DNA from: Promethearchaeia archaeon
Lineage (GTDB): Archaea > Asgardarchaeota > Lokiarchaeia > Sigyniarchaeales > SOKP01
Length of the DNA stretch: 64,000 bases
Assembly (NCBI GenBank): GCA_029856125.1
Contig: JAHQWJ010000014.1
Span: 124,001-188,000, forward strand
Reading direction: 5' to 3'
Each line of letters opens with the position of its first letter. The first letter of the stretch is position 1. Positions 37,346 to 47,727 of the stretch are shown in pieces. Below the pieces are notes generated by a model. The model saw only the letters and a list, made by a program, of their open reading frames with translations. It had not been told where the DNA came from and searched no databases. The position numbers and the translations under genes were made by a program.

Positions 37346-40213
37346 TTAGAAGAGAATATTTTTTCTCCTCGTAATGTATTTAAATATCTCTATTCCTATT
37401 AAGCCAGGTAGCGCCATTAAAATACATATTATCCAGTCGGTACCACTCAAAAAGAGAAAGTTTAATTGTAAACCTAAGCCAAATTCATCGTTTATATAAT
37501 AATTAACGGCATTTGAAAATAAAACGAACAAGACGTGCAAAGCGAGCGTAAATAAGCTAATTACGAGTAACGTTGACGAAAATTCGTTTTTAAGGCTTTT
37601 GAAAAGCGATTTGTTAGGGCGTCTGAATGTCCAGATGAAGGTAGTTTCAACAATGTAAAGCGTGGTAATAAACATAGTCCTTGCTTTTTGTGCCAACAGT
37701 TCGGGTTGTGTTGATCCAACGGGAATATAACTAATTGTAGGGTTAAGATTCCAATCATTTAATGGGACTAAACCTCCTAACGTAAATTGAAGAACTAAAA
37801 CCAAACCAATTCCCATTAACAACGCTTGTATTACCAACATTACCCACATATTCTTGTTTAATAGTTGTTCCTCGTCTCTGGGAGGTTCTTTCATAACATC
37901 TATTGGATGTTTATCAATCACTAAAGCTAAAGCAGGTAAGGAATGAACTATCGCGTATATATAAATATGCTGCCAATTTGAGCTAAACAAAATAAATGAT
38001 GGGACAAACTCATACGCAAAAAAAATAACGGATTCCATTAGATTTAAGCAGATAAAAAAGAATATGATCGTTCGAATTCTAGCAAACAAACCACGACCAA
38101 TTTTTACACCCCTAACTATAGATGTGAAGTTATCGTCGCTTATGACCATATCAGCGGTTTCTTTAGCTACATCAGTTCCCATTATACCCATGGCTATCCC
38201 GGCATTCGCTAATTTTAAAGCTAACGCGTCGTTAATACCGTCTCCCGTCATAGCACAGATGTGATTCTCTGACTGATACTTTTCTATTATTATCTCTTTA
38301 TCTGAAGGATTGACTCGCGCAAATACCGACACTCTATTGAAATCTTTATCGTTTAAATTGTTAATTTCTGAACTTTCTACTATTAAATCCCCTTCATTAT
38401 AAATTCTCATTTGAGCTGCAATAGTTTTGGCTGTTGCTGGATGGTCGCCTGTGATCATTGAAATTTTAATACCGGCTAATTCACATTCCTCTACTGAAGC
38501 TCTCACTCCTGGTTTGGGAGGGTCCAATATCGAAACAAAACCTAAGAAGACAAGATCATTTTCAACTTTTCCTCTTTTAAAATCTTGTTCGCCCTTTATT
38601 TTTCTATAACCAATAGCTAAAGTTCGATATCCTTGGTTCGCTCGGATTTGAATTTTATCGATTAAGAGTTTTTTTAATCTTTCAGTTAATGTTTCTTCTA
38701 CACCGTTTATTTCAATTATACTTGATATGTCTAAGATCCTCTCCGGTGCTCCTTTGGAGAATGCTATAATAATAGAATTATTAGTTTTAAGTTTACATAC
38801 AGTAGTCATTCGTTTAACTTCTGAAGTAAATGAAAACTCCTTTAATATAGAGTATTTATTTTTTATATCATAAGGAATGTATCCTGCCTTTTCAGCTAAC
38901 ACTAATAAAGAAGCCTCTGTTGGCGAGCCTAAAGCTTTTCTTACGGCAATTTCCTTTGATTCTTTCAACTGGACTTTAACATCTTCATACACTAATTTAG
39001 CGTTATTATTTAAGACGCTTGAATCAATGAATTTGATAAATGTAGAATTTTCCTCAAAGCTCATTTTCTTTCCATTTTCGAGAATAATTCCTTCCGGATC
39101 ATATCCTGAACCCGTAACTTGGTATTCGTTGTTATTTATCCAAAATCTTTCAACGGTCATTTCGTTTTTAGTAATGGTTCCAGTCTTATCTGAACAAATT
39201 ACAGATACACGGCCAAGTGATTCGATTGCTGACAAATTTTTTATTATTACTCCACTTTGAGCCATATTAAGTACTCCTGTAACGAGAACGAGCGTTGTTA
39301 GTAAAGGTAGGTTAATAGGCATGATTCCCATTGATATTAAAATAGAATCTATAATCGCTTCAGTTATATTATCACCAAAAAATCGACCTTCTAATCCTAA
39401 AATAGAAAATTTATACACAATTAAGACGATTAAGTAAAGGATAACTATCGTTCCAAGGATATACCCTAACCTATTTAGTTTTCTTGTCAGTGGAATGTCC
39501 TCGATACTTCCCATATCTTTAAGTTGATTTGAAATTTTACCAATCTCAGTATTAAGGCCTGTTCCAGCGACAAGTGCTTTCCCTCTACCAGTATTTATGT
39601 AAGTCCCCATGAACACCATATTGCTTTGTTTCTGAATGGGTAATTCTCTATCTTTTAGTGACTTATTATTTTTTTCTACCGGCTCACTCTCCCCGGTGAG
39701 TGGCGCTTCGTCAATAGTTAAATTGGTTGACTCAATAATTCTCGCATCTGCACCTATTTTATCGCCTTGCTCTAATAAAATAATATCCCCTGGAACTAGT
39801 TCTTTTATAGGAATTTCAAACTGAATTCCATCTCGCAGGACAACCGTTTTTAAAGCGGCAATTTGTCTTAAAGCGTCTAATGCTTTTCGAGCCCTATATT
39901 GTTGAGTTATTACGGTTATTGAATTAATAACTACTACTGTAAAAGTAATGATTGTTGATGTTATATCTCCGAGTATTATAACGATTGTTGCCGAAATAAT
40001 CAGTATTATTATTAAAAAATTGAAAATTGGTGCTAAATAGATTTTCCACAGAGATTTTTTAATTTTTGGTAATTCATTAAAGCCATATTTGATGTATTTT
40101 TTCTCTATTTCAGAAGTTTTCAAACCCTTGTTAGAATCAGTCTGAAACTGAGTAATTAAATCATCTATTGATTGAGAATACGCTATATCAGAACGAGGTT
40201 GGGTTTGATTCAT
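37346..40213 (-). CDS. P-type cation-transporting ATPase (paralogue 2)
   Basis: 955 residues, colinear with the adjacent pump: PLTGESEP (172-179), SDKTGTITK with Asp342, KGAPE, TGDGINDALAL and ten membrane helices. The M4 motif is PINLP (299-303) and the M6 segment is VHSLPALAL, with histidine where P2A pumps have the ion-binding aspartate. M5 keeps the LNLMES Asn and Glu. The shared substitutions argue that both copies transport the same ion class. Both genes read in the same direction and could be expressed together or as alternatives. Confidence 0.88.
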   Translation of the reverse strand: MNQTQPRSDIAYSQSIDDLITQFQTDSNKGLKTSEIEKKYIKYGFNELPKIKKSLWKIYLAPIFNFLIIILIISATIVIILGDITSTIITFTVVVINSITVITQQYRARKALDALRQIAALKTVVLRDGIQFEIPIKELVPGDIILLEQGDKIGADARIIESTNLTIDEAPLTGESEPVEKNNKSLKDRELPIQKQSNMVFMGTYINTGRGKALVAGTGLNTEIGKISNQLKDMGSIEDIPLTRKLNRLGYILGTIVILYLIVLIVYKFSILGLEGRFFGDNITEAIIDSILISMGIMPINLPLLTTLVLVTGVLNMAQSGVIIKNLSAIESLGRVSVICSDKTGTITKNEMTVERFWINNNEYQVTGSGYDPEGIILENGKKMSFEENSTFIKFIDSSVLNNNAKLVYEDVKVQLKESKEIAVRKALGSPTEASLLVLAEKAGYIPYDIKNKYSILKEFSFTSEVKRMTTVCKLKTNNSIIIAFSKGAPERILDISSIIEINGVEETLTERLKKLLIDKIQIRANQGYRTLAIGYRKIKGEQDFKRGKVENDLVFLGFVSILDPPKPGVRASVEECELAGIKISMITGDHPATAKTIAAQMRIYNEGDLIVESSEINNLNDKDFNRVSVFARVNPSDKEIIIEKYQSENHICAMTGDGINDALALKLANAGIAMGIMGTDVAKETADMVISDDNFTSIVRGVKIGRGLFARIRTIIFFFICLNLMESVIFFAYEFVPSFILFSSNWQHIYIYAIVHSLPALALVIDKHPIDVMKEPPRDEEQLLNKNMWVMLVIQALLMGIGLVLVLQFTLGGLVPLNDWNLNPTISYIPVGSTQPELLAQKARTMFITTLYIVETTFIWTFRRPNKSLFKSLKNEFSSTLLVISLFTLALHVLFVLFSNAVNYYINDEFGLGLQLNFLFLSGTDWIICILMALPGLIGIEIFKYITRRKNILF

Positions 40214-40318
40214 TTCACTATCTATTTCTAATTTAGATTACATTAATTGCTAATAAATAGTGATTTAAACATTTTTAATTATATATTTTTTTCTCAAAAA
40301 CAAAGGTATGTGTTATGA

Positions 40319-41272
40319 TTAGAGATTAAATTCGGAAGGATCTCCTAATATAGCAATTAAGACATGAAATTTTTTTCTGATGGTTGTACTCGAAAATCTG
40401 CTTGTTTGTTCAACAATACTTTGAGTAAAAATCTTGCGATTATCTAAAGTCTGTCCAATATAGTAAATTAATCCCGCTGTAAAAGCCTTGTAGTTCAGGT
40501 TTAGGATTTGCTCGTAAGAAATTTTCTGTAAAATTTTAGCTGCTAATAATTGCATTTCCAATTTTAATCTTATGTAATCTGGCTCGCTGGAGAAGTGTTG
40601 TTCAACTCGTTCAAAATTGATATTGTTTAAATCCTTCTGAAATAAAATTTTAATCTTATTTTTTATCTCTTCTTCTAGATTTATCGCGTTTTTATACCCC
40701 TTCAACCTTTTATCTGTTCTTTTAACTTTTAACATCGCATTGTTGAGCATCTTTTTGTTTATCTTATGGCCTAACTCTTTAGATGCTTTGATGAAATCTT
40801 CAATCCTAACATTTGTGGTTTCTTTTATTTCCATCCAAATGATTGCAAGAAAGATAATTACCATATTTTCATATGTCTGTCTATGATATTTGTTATACCG
40901 GAGATAATTGTCTTTTATTTCGTTGTATTTAGCCTTATCAATATTTAGTCCAATACCATAACTTTTGAGCATGCTAATAGTTTTTTTTTGCTCAGTAAAA
41001 CTACTCTGAGAATCCTTAAACCATTTGGACAAAGTTTTAATTTGCTCAAAACGAGCTTTCGTTTTTGGATCCTGAGTAGCTCTTGAGTCACTTATTCTTA
41101 TTTTTCTTTCGTAATCTATTTGGGACTCAGAATAAAAGTCAGGAGACGGAACATTCTCAAAAGCGATTTTATCTTTATCAATTAAACCACAATTTTGACA
41201 AACATAGTATCCCCCTTCCAACTTTAAGTTCTTGTGTTCACATTCAGCTATTTCTTTATTAGTTTTATTCAA
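40319..41272 (-). CDS. Divergent TFB/TFIIB-like transcription initiation factor
   Basis: 317 residues. The N-terminus has a zinc ribbon with CEH and CQNCG (Cys11, His13, Cys25, Cys28), followed by a B-reader-like region with KIRISDSRATQDPKTKARF. The rest is helical and consistent with two cyclin-like repeats, although it is much less conserved than the second TFB in this window. The lysine-rich central part is unusual. It may recruit RNA polymerase at a subset of promoters. Confidence is moderate as the cyclin repeats are not obvious by eye. Confidence 0.6.
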   Translation of the reverse strand: MNKTNKEIAECEHKNLKLEGGYYVCQNCGLIDKDKIAFENVPSPDFYSESQIDYERKIRISDSRATQDPKTKARFEQIKTLSKWFKDSQSSFTEQKKTISMLKSYGIGLNIDKAKYNEIKDNYLRYNKYHRQTYENMVIIFLAIIWMEIKETTNVRIEDFIKASKELGHKINKKMLNNAMLKVKRTDKRLKGYKNAINLEEEIKNKIKILFQKDLNNINFERVEQHFSSEPDYIRLKLEMQLLAAKILQKISYEQILNLNYKAFTAGLIYYIGQTLDNRKIFTQSIVEQTSRFSSTTIRKKFHVLIAILGDPSEFNL

Positions 41273-41444
41273 GGATTCAACATTTGATTAATCTAATTAT
41301 AATCTATCACATCTATTCAAAAAAAGTATTAATCTTTAATTTATAAATGTAGCATAAAAAAACCATCAAATTAAATATTATATAAAAGATTTAAAAGAAA
41401 ATAATGAGTATTAAATATAATCAGAAAAAAACAAGCGATTACTT

Positions 41445-42014
41445 ATGGAGCGTAAAGTCGTAATAAAATGGGTAAAAATTTTTAGTATTAGTTTTCTTAT
41501 TCTTTCATTACTTGGATTAGTTGATCTCATCTTGCTCAGCACTCTTATTAATCTAACTTTAGATAGTGAGCAATTTACTATTATTACGATAATTTTTCAA
41601 TCAGGCTTTATGACTTTTCACGCAGTGTTGCTATGGATTGTTTTACTCAGTATTTTTTGTGGCTTTATTGCGTTATCATACTCCATTTTTAAAGTCGTTA
41701 ACAATAACACCATTGGAGATAAAATTTTTGCTAAATTTTTATTGCTTATAGGTTTATTCCTAATTATTGGCGGTTTTATCACCATGAGTTTCATAGTTTT
41801 ATTAGGTGAAAGCACCATCAATACAGGTATCACTACTATTATTTTCCAAGAAGCTCTCCTTTCGCCTTCGATTACTCCTGTTATTGGAGCGATTATGTGG
41901 TTTTATTTCCCTTTTGTTGTTTCTTGCTTTTTAATCTCTGGATTAATTTTCAGCGGAATTGGTCTTAAATGGTTGCTACTTATTGAAGAAAAAGAAGAAT
42001 CCACTGATAATTAA
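41445..42014 (+). CDS. Four-helix membrane protein, unknown function
   Basis: 189 residues with four or five hydrophobic helices (about 12-34, 58-85, 100-125 and 145-180) and charged termini. No motif is recognised. It lies between the two TFB genes, convergent with the canonical one. Confidence 0.55.
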   Translation: MERKVVIKWVKIFSISFLILSLLGLVDLILLSTLINLTLDSEQFTIITIIFQSGFMTFHAVLLWIVLLSIFCGFIALSYSIFKVVNNNTIGDKIFAKFLLLIGLFLIIGGFITMSFIVLLGESTINTGITTIIFQEALLSPSITPVIGAIMWFYFPFVVSCFLISGLIFSGIGLKWLLLIEEKEESTDN

Positions 42015-42097
42015 GGCTGAATATTAACTTATGATTCAGTTTCTTATAACAAAAAAAAGGAAATTAATTTAATCTGCCCGATCTATGACATCCCTTA

Positions 42098-43030
42098 CTA
42101 GAGCTTACCTTTGATTTGTTTAGCTCTACTACGTAAAGTGACTTCTGTTATTTTAGCGATATTTGCTACGAGAGATTGTGTTCTTCTTATCGCTCCATCT
42201 TTTGCTGCGATATAGATACACGCTGCAGCTAATCCTTTCGGATCCTTCCCTGTTCGCTGTAAACCATTCTTAGATGCAGTTCTTAACATGTCGATTGCAA
42301 CTTTTTGGATTTTCATAGGAAGTTCCAATTCGTTACCAAACCGAAAGACTAAACTCTCAGCGGTGATAGGCTGATATCTAAGACCTAAACTGGGAAGTAC
42401 TTCTCTTATAATCATCGCTAGACTCCTGTGTACAGTTCTTCTAGGAGTTAACGAAGCTTCACAAACCTCGTCTAATAACCGTGGAAAATCGTGTACTCTA
42501 ATCGCGGCGTATAAAGATCCCGCTATAAATCCATTAATCGACCTTCCCATTGTTAATTTTTTCTTAGCTACTATGCTATAAATCTTCCACGCAGTTTCTG
42601 AAATGTATTCAGGAATATTTAGTTTTGAGGTAAGCATTTTCAATTTGGGTTTAGCTTCCCAAAAGTTACGTTCTATACTTGAAATAAGAGAATTTTGAAT
42701 TTTTGATAATCTTGAAAACAAAGCTTGCTCCTTTGGACCTATTGACTTACCCTTTGAATCGGTTTTCGTGGTTGGGAGCATTGTCCTCGGTCCAAAATCC
42801 CGCCACCTCGGCTCAGTCCTTCGGCGGTTCTGTATCTCTTCCACAGTGTAAGCTCTTCGCTCATTGCCAACATAGGTTCTTTCTGCGATCATGCCGCAAT
42901 TTAAGCAAACTTTATTCCCATCGCGTTCTTCTATTGATGGGGTTGAACAACACTCGATATTTTTATTGGGCAAATTATCTTGATCATCATTATCTTTAGA
43001 AATTAATCGATCACGGTAATTGCTATTCAT
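42098..43030 (-). CDS. tfb: Transcription initiation factor B (TFB)
   Basis: 310 residues with the canonical order: N-terminal zinc ribbon (ECCSTP and VCLNCG), B-reader/linker (RRAYTVEEIQNRRRTEPRW, then DFGPRTMLP), and two cyclin repeats. SINGFIAGSLYAAIRVHD lies in the first and DPKGLAAACIYIAAKDG in the second. It recognises the BRE next to the TATA box and positions RNA polymerase. The C-terminus ends with TEVTLRSRAKQIK, as in archaeal TFBs. Confidence 0.92.
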   Translation of the reverse strand: MNSNYRDRLISKDNDDQDNLPNKNIECCSTPSIEERDGNKVCLNCGMIAERTYVGNERRAYTVEEIQNRRRTEPRWRDFGPRTMLPTTKTDSKGKSIGPKEQALFSRLSKIQNSLISSIERNFWEAKPKLKMLTSKLNIPEYISETAWKIYSIVAKKKLTMGRSINGFIAGSLYAAIRVHDFPRLLDEVCEASLTPRRTVHRSLAMIIREVLPSLGLRYQPITAESLVFRFGNELELPMKIQKVAIDMLRTASKNGLQRTGKDPKGLAAACIYIAAKDGAIRRTQSLVANIAKITEVTLRSRAKQIKGKL

Positions 43031-43313
43031 TATAAAATCACAAAGATTATGTTATTATATCATCTATAGTGCCATCTTAACATAAGACTTATAAAAAATT
43101 AGATGAATGTTACGACTTTAATAATATCATAATATCCAAGTCGCGTTAATAAATGTTTGTACGATTTTGAAGAAATTGGACATTTTTATTGACGGGGAAT
43201 ACCATGGGAATTAATGATCCTAGTAATTTTTTTTACGATAATCTATAAGAAATAAGCTTAAGAAAAATCCATATTTCTATCTATTAATTAATCAATGAAA
43301 TAACGTGTTTACT

Positions 43314-43829
43314 ATGGATTTTTATGAAGCTGTAAAGAAGAGAAGAAGTTATAGAGTGTATAAACCTGACATGCCAGAAGATGATAAGGTTACTCGAATT
43401 CTAGAAGCTGCTAGATTGGCTCCTACATGGGCAAATATGCAAGGGATGCATTATATTGTTGTTAAAGACCCTGAAACCGTGAAAGGAGTATGGAAAGCAG
43501 TTGGTCAAAGAAAAAAATTTGTTGAGGCACCCATGTACGTTGTAGGTGTCATTTCTGAATCAGGTTCTGGGACTAATACTAATGGTATAAAATATTTTCC
43601 TTTAGATTGCGGAATCTGTTTTGAACATTTAATTTTAGCTGCAACAGCTGAAGGTTTAGCTACTTGTTGGATTGGATGGTTTAATGAAACTAGAGTTAAA
43701 AAAGTTCTTGAAATACCTGAAGAATTTAGAGTCATGGCTTTAACACCATTAGGATATCCTGTTAAAGAAAAAGGAGAAGTCATAGAACGTAAGCCTATTG
43801 AAGAAATCGTACATTACGACAAATTCTAA
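43314..43829 (+). CDS. Nitroreductase-family flavoprotein
   Basis: Start at ATG 43314, giving 171 residues; GTG 43305 is in frame. It has the FMN-binding KKRRSYRVYKPD near the N-terminus, ARLAPTWANMQG, the dimer helix DCGICFEHLILAATAEGLA and GYPVKEK near the end. It belongs to the same superfamily as the enzyme at 5116-5691 but to a different subgroup. The AOR gene starts 80 bp downstream on the same strand. Confidence 0.87.
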   Translation: MDFYEAVKKRRSYRVYKPDMPEDDKVTRILEAARLAPTWANMQGMHYIVVKDPETVKGVWKAVGQRKKFVEAPMYVVGVISESGSGTNTNGIKYFPLDCGICFEHLILAATAEGLATCWIGWFNETRVKKVLEIPEEFRVMALTPLGYPVKEKGEVIERKPIEEIVHYDKF

Positions 43830-43909
43830 TTTAACTTGAAAATCTTTCTTTTTGATTTTTGATTTTTTTTTAAAGAAAAAGTAAAATAATCTCATATTTT
43901 ATTTCATAT

Positions 43910-45628
43910 ATGAATATTGTAAGAATTAATGTTAATTCAAACACGATTAAATACGAAGAAATAGTTAAGAATTCAAAATACTATTTATTAGGTGCTCGAG
44001 GACTAACTTCACAAATCGTTCACGATGAGGTTCCTCCCAGGTGCGATCCACTTGGATCAGAAAATAAGCTTATTTTAGCAAATGGGATACTTACGGGAAG
44101 CCCATTCCCAAATTCTGCGCGCACTTCAATCGGTGCGAAAAGTCCATTGACAAATGGTATAAAAGAAGCAAATGTGGGGGGAAGACCTTCATTTATGCTA
44201 GCTAAGCATGGTATAAGAGCCTTAGTCTTTGAAGATGTATCTTCAGAATTAAAAATACTCCTAATCAACGAGAATCGAATTGAGTTGTTACCTGGTAATG
44301 AATATAAAGGGTTAGGAAACTACGAACTACATCGGAAGCTGAGAAGTAAATACGGAGAAAAAATAGGTCTTTATTCTATAGGTCCTGCTGGCGAACACAG
44401 GCTGCCATCGGCAACTGTTGCTGCCAACGACCTAGAAGGCTATCCAAGTAGACACGCAGCTCGTGGCGGTTTAGGTGCAGTGATGGGTTCTAAAGGCATC
44501 AAAGCTATCGTAATCATCCCTTCTAAGGAGTCAAAGGTAAAAGTGCACGATTTAAAGAAGTTTAGAGAAGCTTCGACTCCTTTTGCTAAACATTTGGCAG
44601 AAACTAAGAAAGTTTTTTCTACTTTTGGAACAGCCTTAAATATGAGGATAATGAGTGAACATCAAGGGTTACCTACCAAGAATTTTCAATTTGGATCTTT
44701 CGATAAAATTTCAAACATTGATGGAGAAAAACTCCATGAACTCGTAATGGCCAGAGGAGGAAAGAAAAATTTAGCTTGTTCTCCTAATTGCGTTATAAAG
44801 TGTTCTAATTTAATTGTAGACGAGAACGGGAACCATATAACTTCAAGTCTTGAATACGAAACAATGTGTTTAAATGGGACTAATTTGCTTATTGATGATT
44901 TAGACAGCTTAGCTAAAATTGATCATTTCTGCGACGATGTAGGAATTGATACAATTGAGTTCGGAGGTACAGTTGGAGTAGCTATGGATTGTGGTAAGAT
45001 TCCTTGGGGAGATGCCGAGGCAGTTTTTAATATCTTGGATAAAGAAATCCGGGAGAACACCAAAATTGGTAAGTTGTACGGAAATGGCGTTAGAAATATT
45101 GGAAAGAAGTTGAATGCGCAAAGAATACCCGAAATAAAAGGACAAGGTATATCTGCTTACGATCCTAGAGTATTTAAAGGAATGGGTGTTACTTACGCTA
45201 CAAGCCCAATGGGTGCTGATCACACTAGTGGAGCAGCCATAGCTGGCAGAATCCCGAGTCAAACCAAAGACTATGGTGAACTTACTAAAAACGAAGGTAA
45301 ATTTGATTTATCGTTTGAATTACAAGTATACACCACAGTATTGGATTCGATGGGCTGTTGTTATTTTATAGGGCCAAGTTATGAGAATATGGAGATTATA
45401 ACTGCTGCTATTAACGCAATGTATAATACAGATTTAACAAGAGCAGAAGTAATTAATATTGGAAAACACATCCTTAAGAGTGAACTAGCATTCAACGAGA
45501 AAGCAGGAATTACCAAAGATACGAATGATGTTCCAGAATTTTTTAAACTAGAACCTTCTGAACCTAGCGGTTTGAAATTTACATTCAAGAAAGAAGAATT
45601 ACACGATTTTTGGGAGAAATTAGAATAA
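43910..45628 (+). CDS. aor: Aldehyde ferredoxin oxidoreductase (tungsten/molybdopterin)
   Basis: 572 residues of the AOR family. The N-terminal barrel domain has LGARGLTSQIVHDEVPP and RHAARGGLGAVMGSKGIKA for pterin binding. The 4Fe-4S ligands are Cys290, Cys294 and Cys298 (ACSPNCVIKC) with a C-terminal cysteine, Cys483 or Cys484. The enzyme oxidises aldehydes to acids using ferredoxin and a tungstopterin. It is shorter than the roughly 600 residues of hyperthermophile AOR but has all landmarks. It fits amino-acid fermentation in an anaerobe. Confidence 0.9.
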   Translation: MNIVRINVNSNTIKYEEIVKNSKYYLLGARGLTSQIVHDEVPPRCDPLGSENKLILANGILTGSPFPNSARTSIGAKSPLTNGIKEANVGGRPSFMLAKHGIRALVFEDVSSELKILLINENRIELLPGNEYKGLGNYELHRKLRSKYGEKIGLYSIGPAGEHRLPSATVAANDLEGYPSRHAARGGLGAVMGSKGIKAIVIIPSKESKVKVHDLKKFREASTPFAKHLAETKKVFSTFGTALNMRIMSEHQGLPTKNFQFGSFDKISNIDGEKLHELVMARGGKKNLACSPNCVIKCSNLIVDENGNHITSSLEYETMCLNGTNLLIDDLDSLAKIDHFCDDVGIDTIEFGGTVGVAMDCGKIPWGDAEAVFNILDKEIRENTKIGKLYGNGVRNIGKKLNAQRIPEIKGQGISAYDPRVFKGMGVTYATSPMGADHTSGAAIAGRIPSQTKDYGELTKNEGKFDLSFELQVYTTVLDSMGCCYFIGPSYENMEIITAAINAMYNTDLTRAEVINIGKHILKSELAFNEKAGITKDTNDVPEFFKLEPSEPSGLKFTFKKEELHDFWEKLE

Positions 45629-45651
45629 AAAACAATTTTTTATACTTTTAA

Positions 45652-46206
45652 TCAAATATAATTCAACCATCCCTTCTTTTTCATTATTAATTCCGCTGAG
45701 ATTATTAGCAATAAGCCCAAAGATACGGATATTAATAGAGTCAAGTTAAAAATAAATAAATGGGAAATTGAAATACTACCCAACAATATTAGAAACTGTA
45801 AAATAAAATAACTAACACCACAAATAAAGAATAAAATTTTATTTTTCTTGTAAATTGAGAGCGAAAAGTGCCAGCATATGAGAAGTATTATAATTGAGCT
45901 TGAAGTTATAACAGTTGCTAGCGCTACAAATATGTTATAAAAAGCAATTATAATGGTATCTACTGCGATTTTTTCTATTAGGAGCAAAAATAGGAATCTT
46001 TTAGCGTTGTTAACGAAAAAATCTTGTTCTAGTTTTAAGAGGACACTCAAAACAAAAGGAGGGATTGTGATCAATATTAAAGCAATGGATAAGAGCGGAT
46101 TGCTAGGTGTCAGAAATCCTAAAAACATAGCCAAAATAAGGCTTATTAAAAGCATAATGGAGCCTAAAAGTCTATAGATTCCTTCTTTTTTACCTTTAAT
46201 ACTCAT
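45652..46206 (-). CDS. Polytopic membrane protein, unknown function
   Basis: 184 residues with six hydrophobic helices and a basic C-terminus. It is convergent with the AOR gene, whose stop lies 24 bp away. No motif recognised. Confidence 0.55.
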   Translation of the reverse strand: MSIKGKKEGIYRLLGSIMLLISLILAMFLGFLTPSNPLLSIALILITIPPFVLSVLLKLEQDFFVNNAKRFLFLLLIEKIAVDTIIIAFYNIFVALATVITSSSIIILLICWHFSLSIYKKNKILFFICGVSYFILQFLILLGSISISHLFIFNLTLLISVSLGLLLIISAELIMKKKGWLNYI

Positions 46207-46356
46207 ATCGCAACCTATATTTTTTCAATAATTCCAAGAAATTATAAGTTTATATAGAAAAAAAAGTATTTTGAATTATTACATTAATATTTGAATCTTT
46301 ATTCAAATTCAAATAATTCGAAAAATAGAATAATTAAATATAACAGGTTGTAGATA

Positions 46357-47727
46357 TTGAGCGAGAAAAATATTTTAAAAGAGCTGGAAGAAATTGTTGG
46401 GAAAGAATTTGCCTCTAATCGTTCGGAAGATTTATATATATACTCCCAAGACCCGGGAGCATCACTTTCTCGACCCGTAGATTTCGTAGTGATGCCAAAT
46501 ACATCTAAAGAAGTTCAAGACATCCTTAAATTAGCAAATCGAGAAAAAATTCCAATAGTTCCTATGGGGGGTGGATTAACGTTAAGCGGGCTTGTAATTC
46601 CCGTTAAAAGAGGTATTGTTATGGATATGAAACGCATGAACAATATAATTGAAGTTAACGAATTAAGCCGCTTTGCTCTTATTGAAGCCGGCGTAACTAC
46701 AGGACAATTACTTGCGTACTTAAATATTAACCATCCACATTTACAACCACCTATACCTGATGCACCTCCTTCAGCTACAATTGCCGGTAATGCGTTAATT
46801 CATGGTTCTGGTTATCTGTCCCAAAAGTTTGGAGATCACGGTTCTATGATTAATGGATTAGAAGTTATACTCCCTGATGGCGAAGTCTACAAATTAGGCT
46901 CTTGTGCGGTTTCAGATTATTGGTTTACGAGGGGTCCTATTCCAGATTTTATTGGAATGTTTATTAGCTCATTTGGCACTATGGGTATTATCACAAAACT
47001 TTCAATTAAATTGTTTCCCAAACATAAGATGAGAAATATCGTATTTGGCTTAAATAAAGACGCAACTTTACTCCCAGAATTAATTTCAAACATAACATTT
47101 ACTGATGTGGCCGAAGATATTTTACTAGGGATTCAAGATAAGCCCGACTGGATGAAAGGCTACACATTCATTATCGTTTATATTACAGGTGAATCAGAAG
47201 AAGAATTAAATGATAAAACTAAAATTCTTAAGAAAATGTATCGCAAAGCAAAGTCTAGATACATGAAAGTACCAAATAGGATTGAAGATATTTTTCTCGA
47301 AAAACCACAATTTGCAGCAGGCGCAGCAGACTTTAGAAAGGGAGGTGGCTTTGAATATGTTGGAGCCTTCATACCGCTACAGTTAATCCCTGAAATGATT
47401 AAAATTGGAACAAATATTTCTTTAAAACACGAAATCATTCCTACTATGGGTGCTAGACTAATTGGACAAGGCCATGCTGCGATGTTTTTTATTTCGTATT
47501 CTTTTAATCGCTCAGATCCAAAAGATATGAAAAATGCACGAGATGCATTGCACGACACAAATAAGGCTGTGCTTGAAATCGGAGGAATTCCTTGGAAAGC
47601 TGAGCTTGATGGACAAAGAATGATACTAGAAAGGATGAATCCTAATTACAAGAAACTTCTAAAAGGCATTAAAAATTTATTAGACCCTAATGGGATTATG
47701 AATCCAGGAAATTGGGAGGTTAAATAA
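46357..47727 (+). CDS. glcD: FAD-binding 2-hydroxyacid oxidoreductase, GlcD-like
   Basis: 456 residues in the FAD-linked oxidase family (PCMH fold with C-terminal FAD-oxidase domain). FAD-binding elements are VPMGGGLTLSG and LQPPIPDAPPSATIAGN, and the end is LLDPNGIMNPGNW. It should oxidise a 2-hydroxy acid such as lactate or glycolate. TTG at 46357 is the chosen start. The Hdr-like gene begins directly after its stop codon, so the two proteins probably form a GlcD/GlcF-type complex feeding electrons to an acceptor. Confidence 0.88.
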   Translation: MSEKNILKELEEIVGKEFASNRSEDLYIYSQDPGASLSRPVDFVVMPNTSKEVQDILKLANREKIPIVPMGGGLTLSGLVIPVKRGIVMDMKRMNNIIEVNELSRFALIEAGVTTGQLLAYLNINHPHLQPPIPDAPPSATIAGNALIHGSGYLSQKFGDHGSMINGLEVILPDGEVYKLGSCAVSDYWFTRGPIPDFIGMFISSFGTMGIITKLSIKLFPKHKMRNIVFGLNKDATLLPELISNITFTDVAEDILLGIQDKPDWMKGYTFIIVYITGESEEELNDKTKILKKMYRKAKSRYMKVPNRIEDIFLEKPQFAAGAADFRKGGGFEYVGAFIPLQLIPEMIKIGTNISLKHEIIPTMGARLIGQGHAAMFFISYSFNRSDPKDMKNARDALHDTNKAVLEIGGIPWKAELDGQRMILERMNPNYKKLLKGIKNLLDPNGIMNPGNWEVK

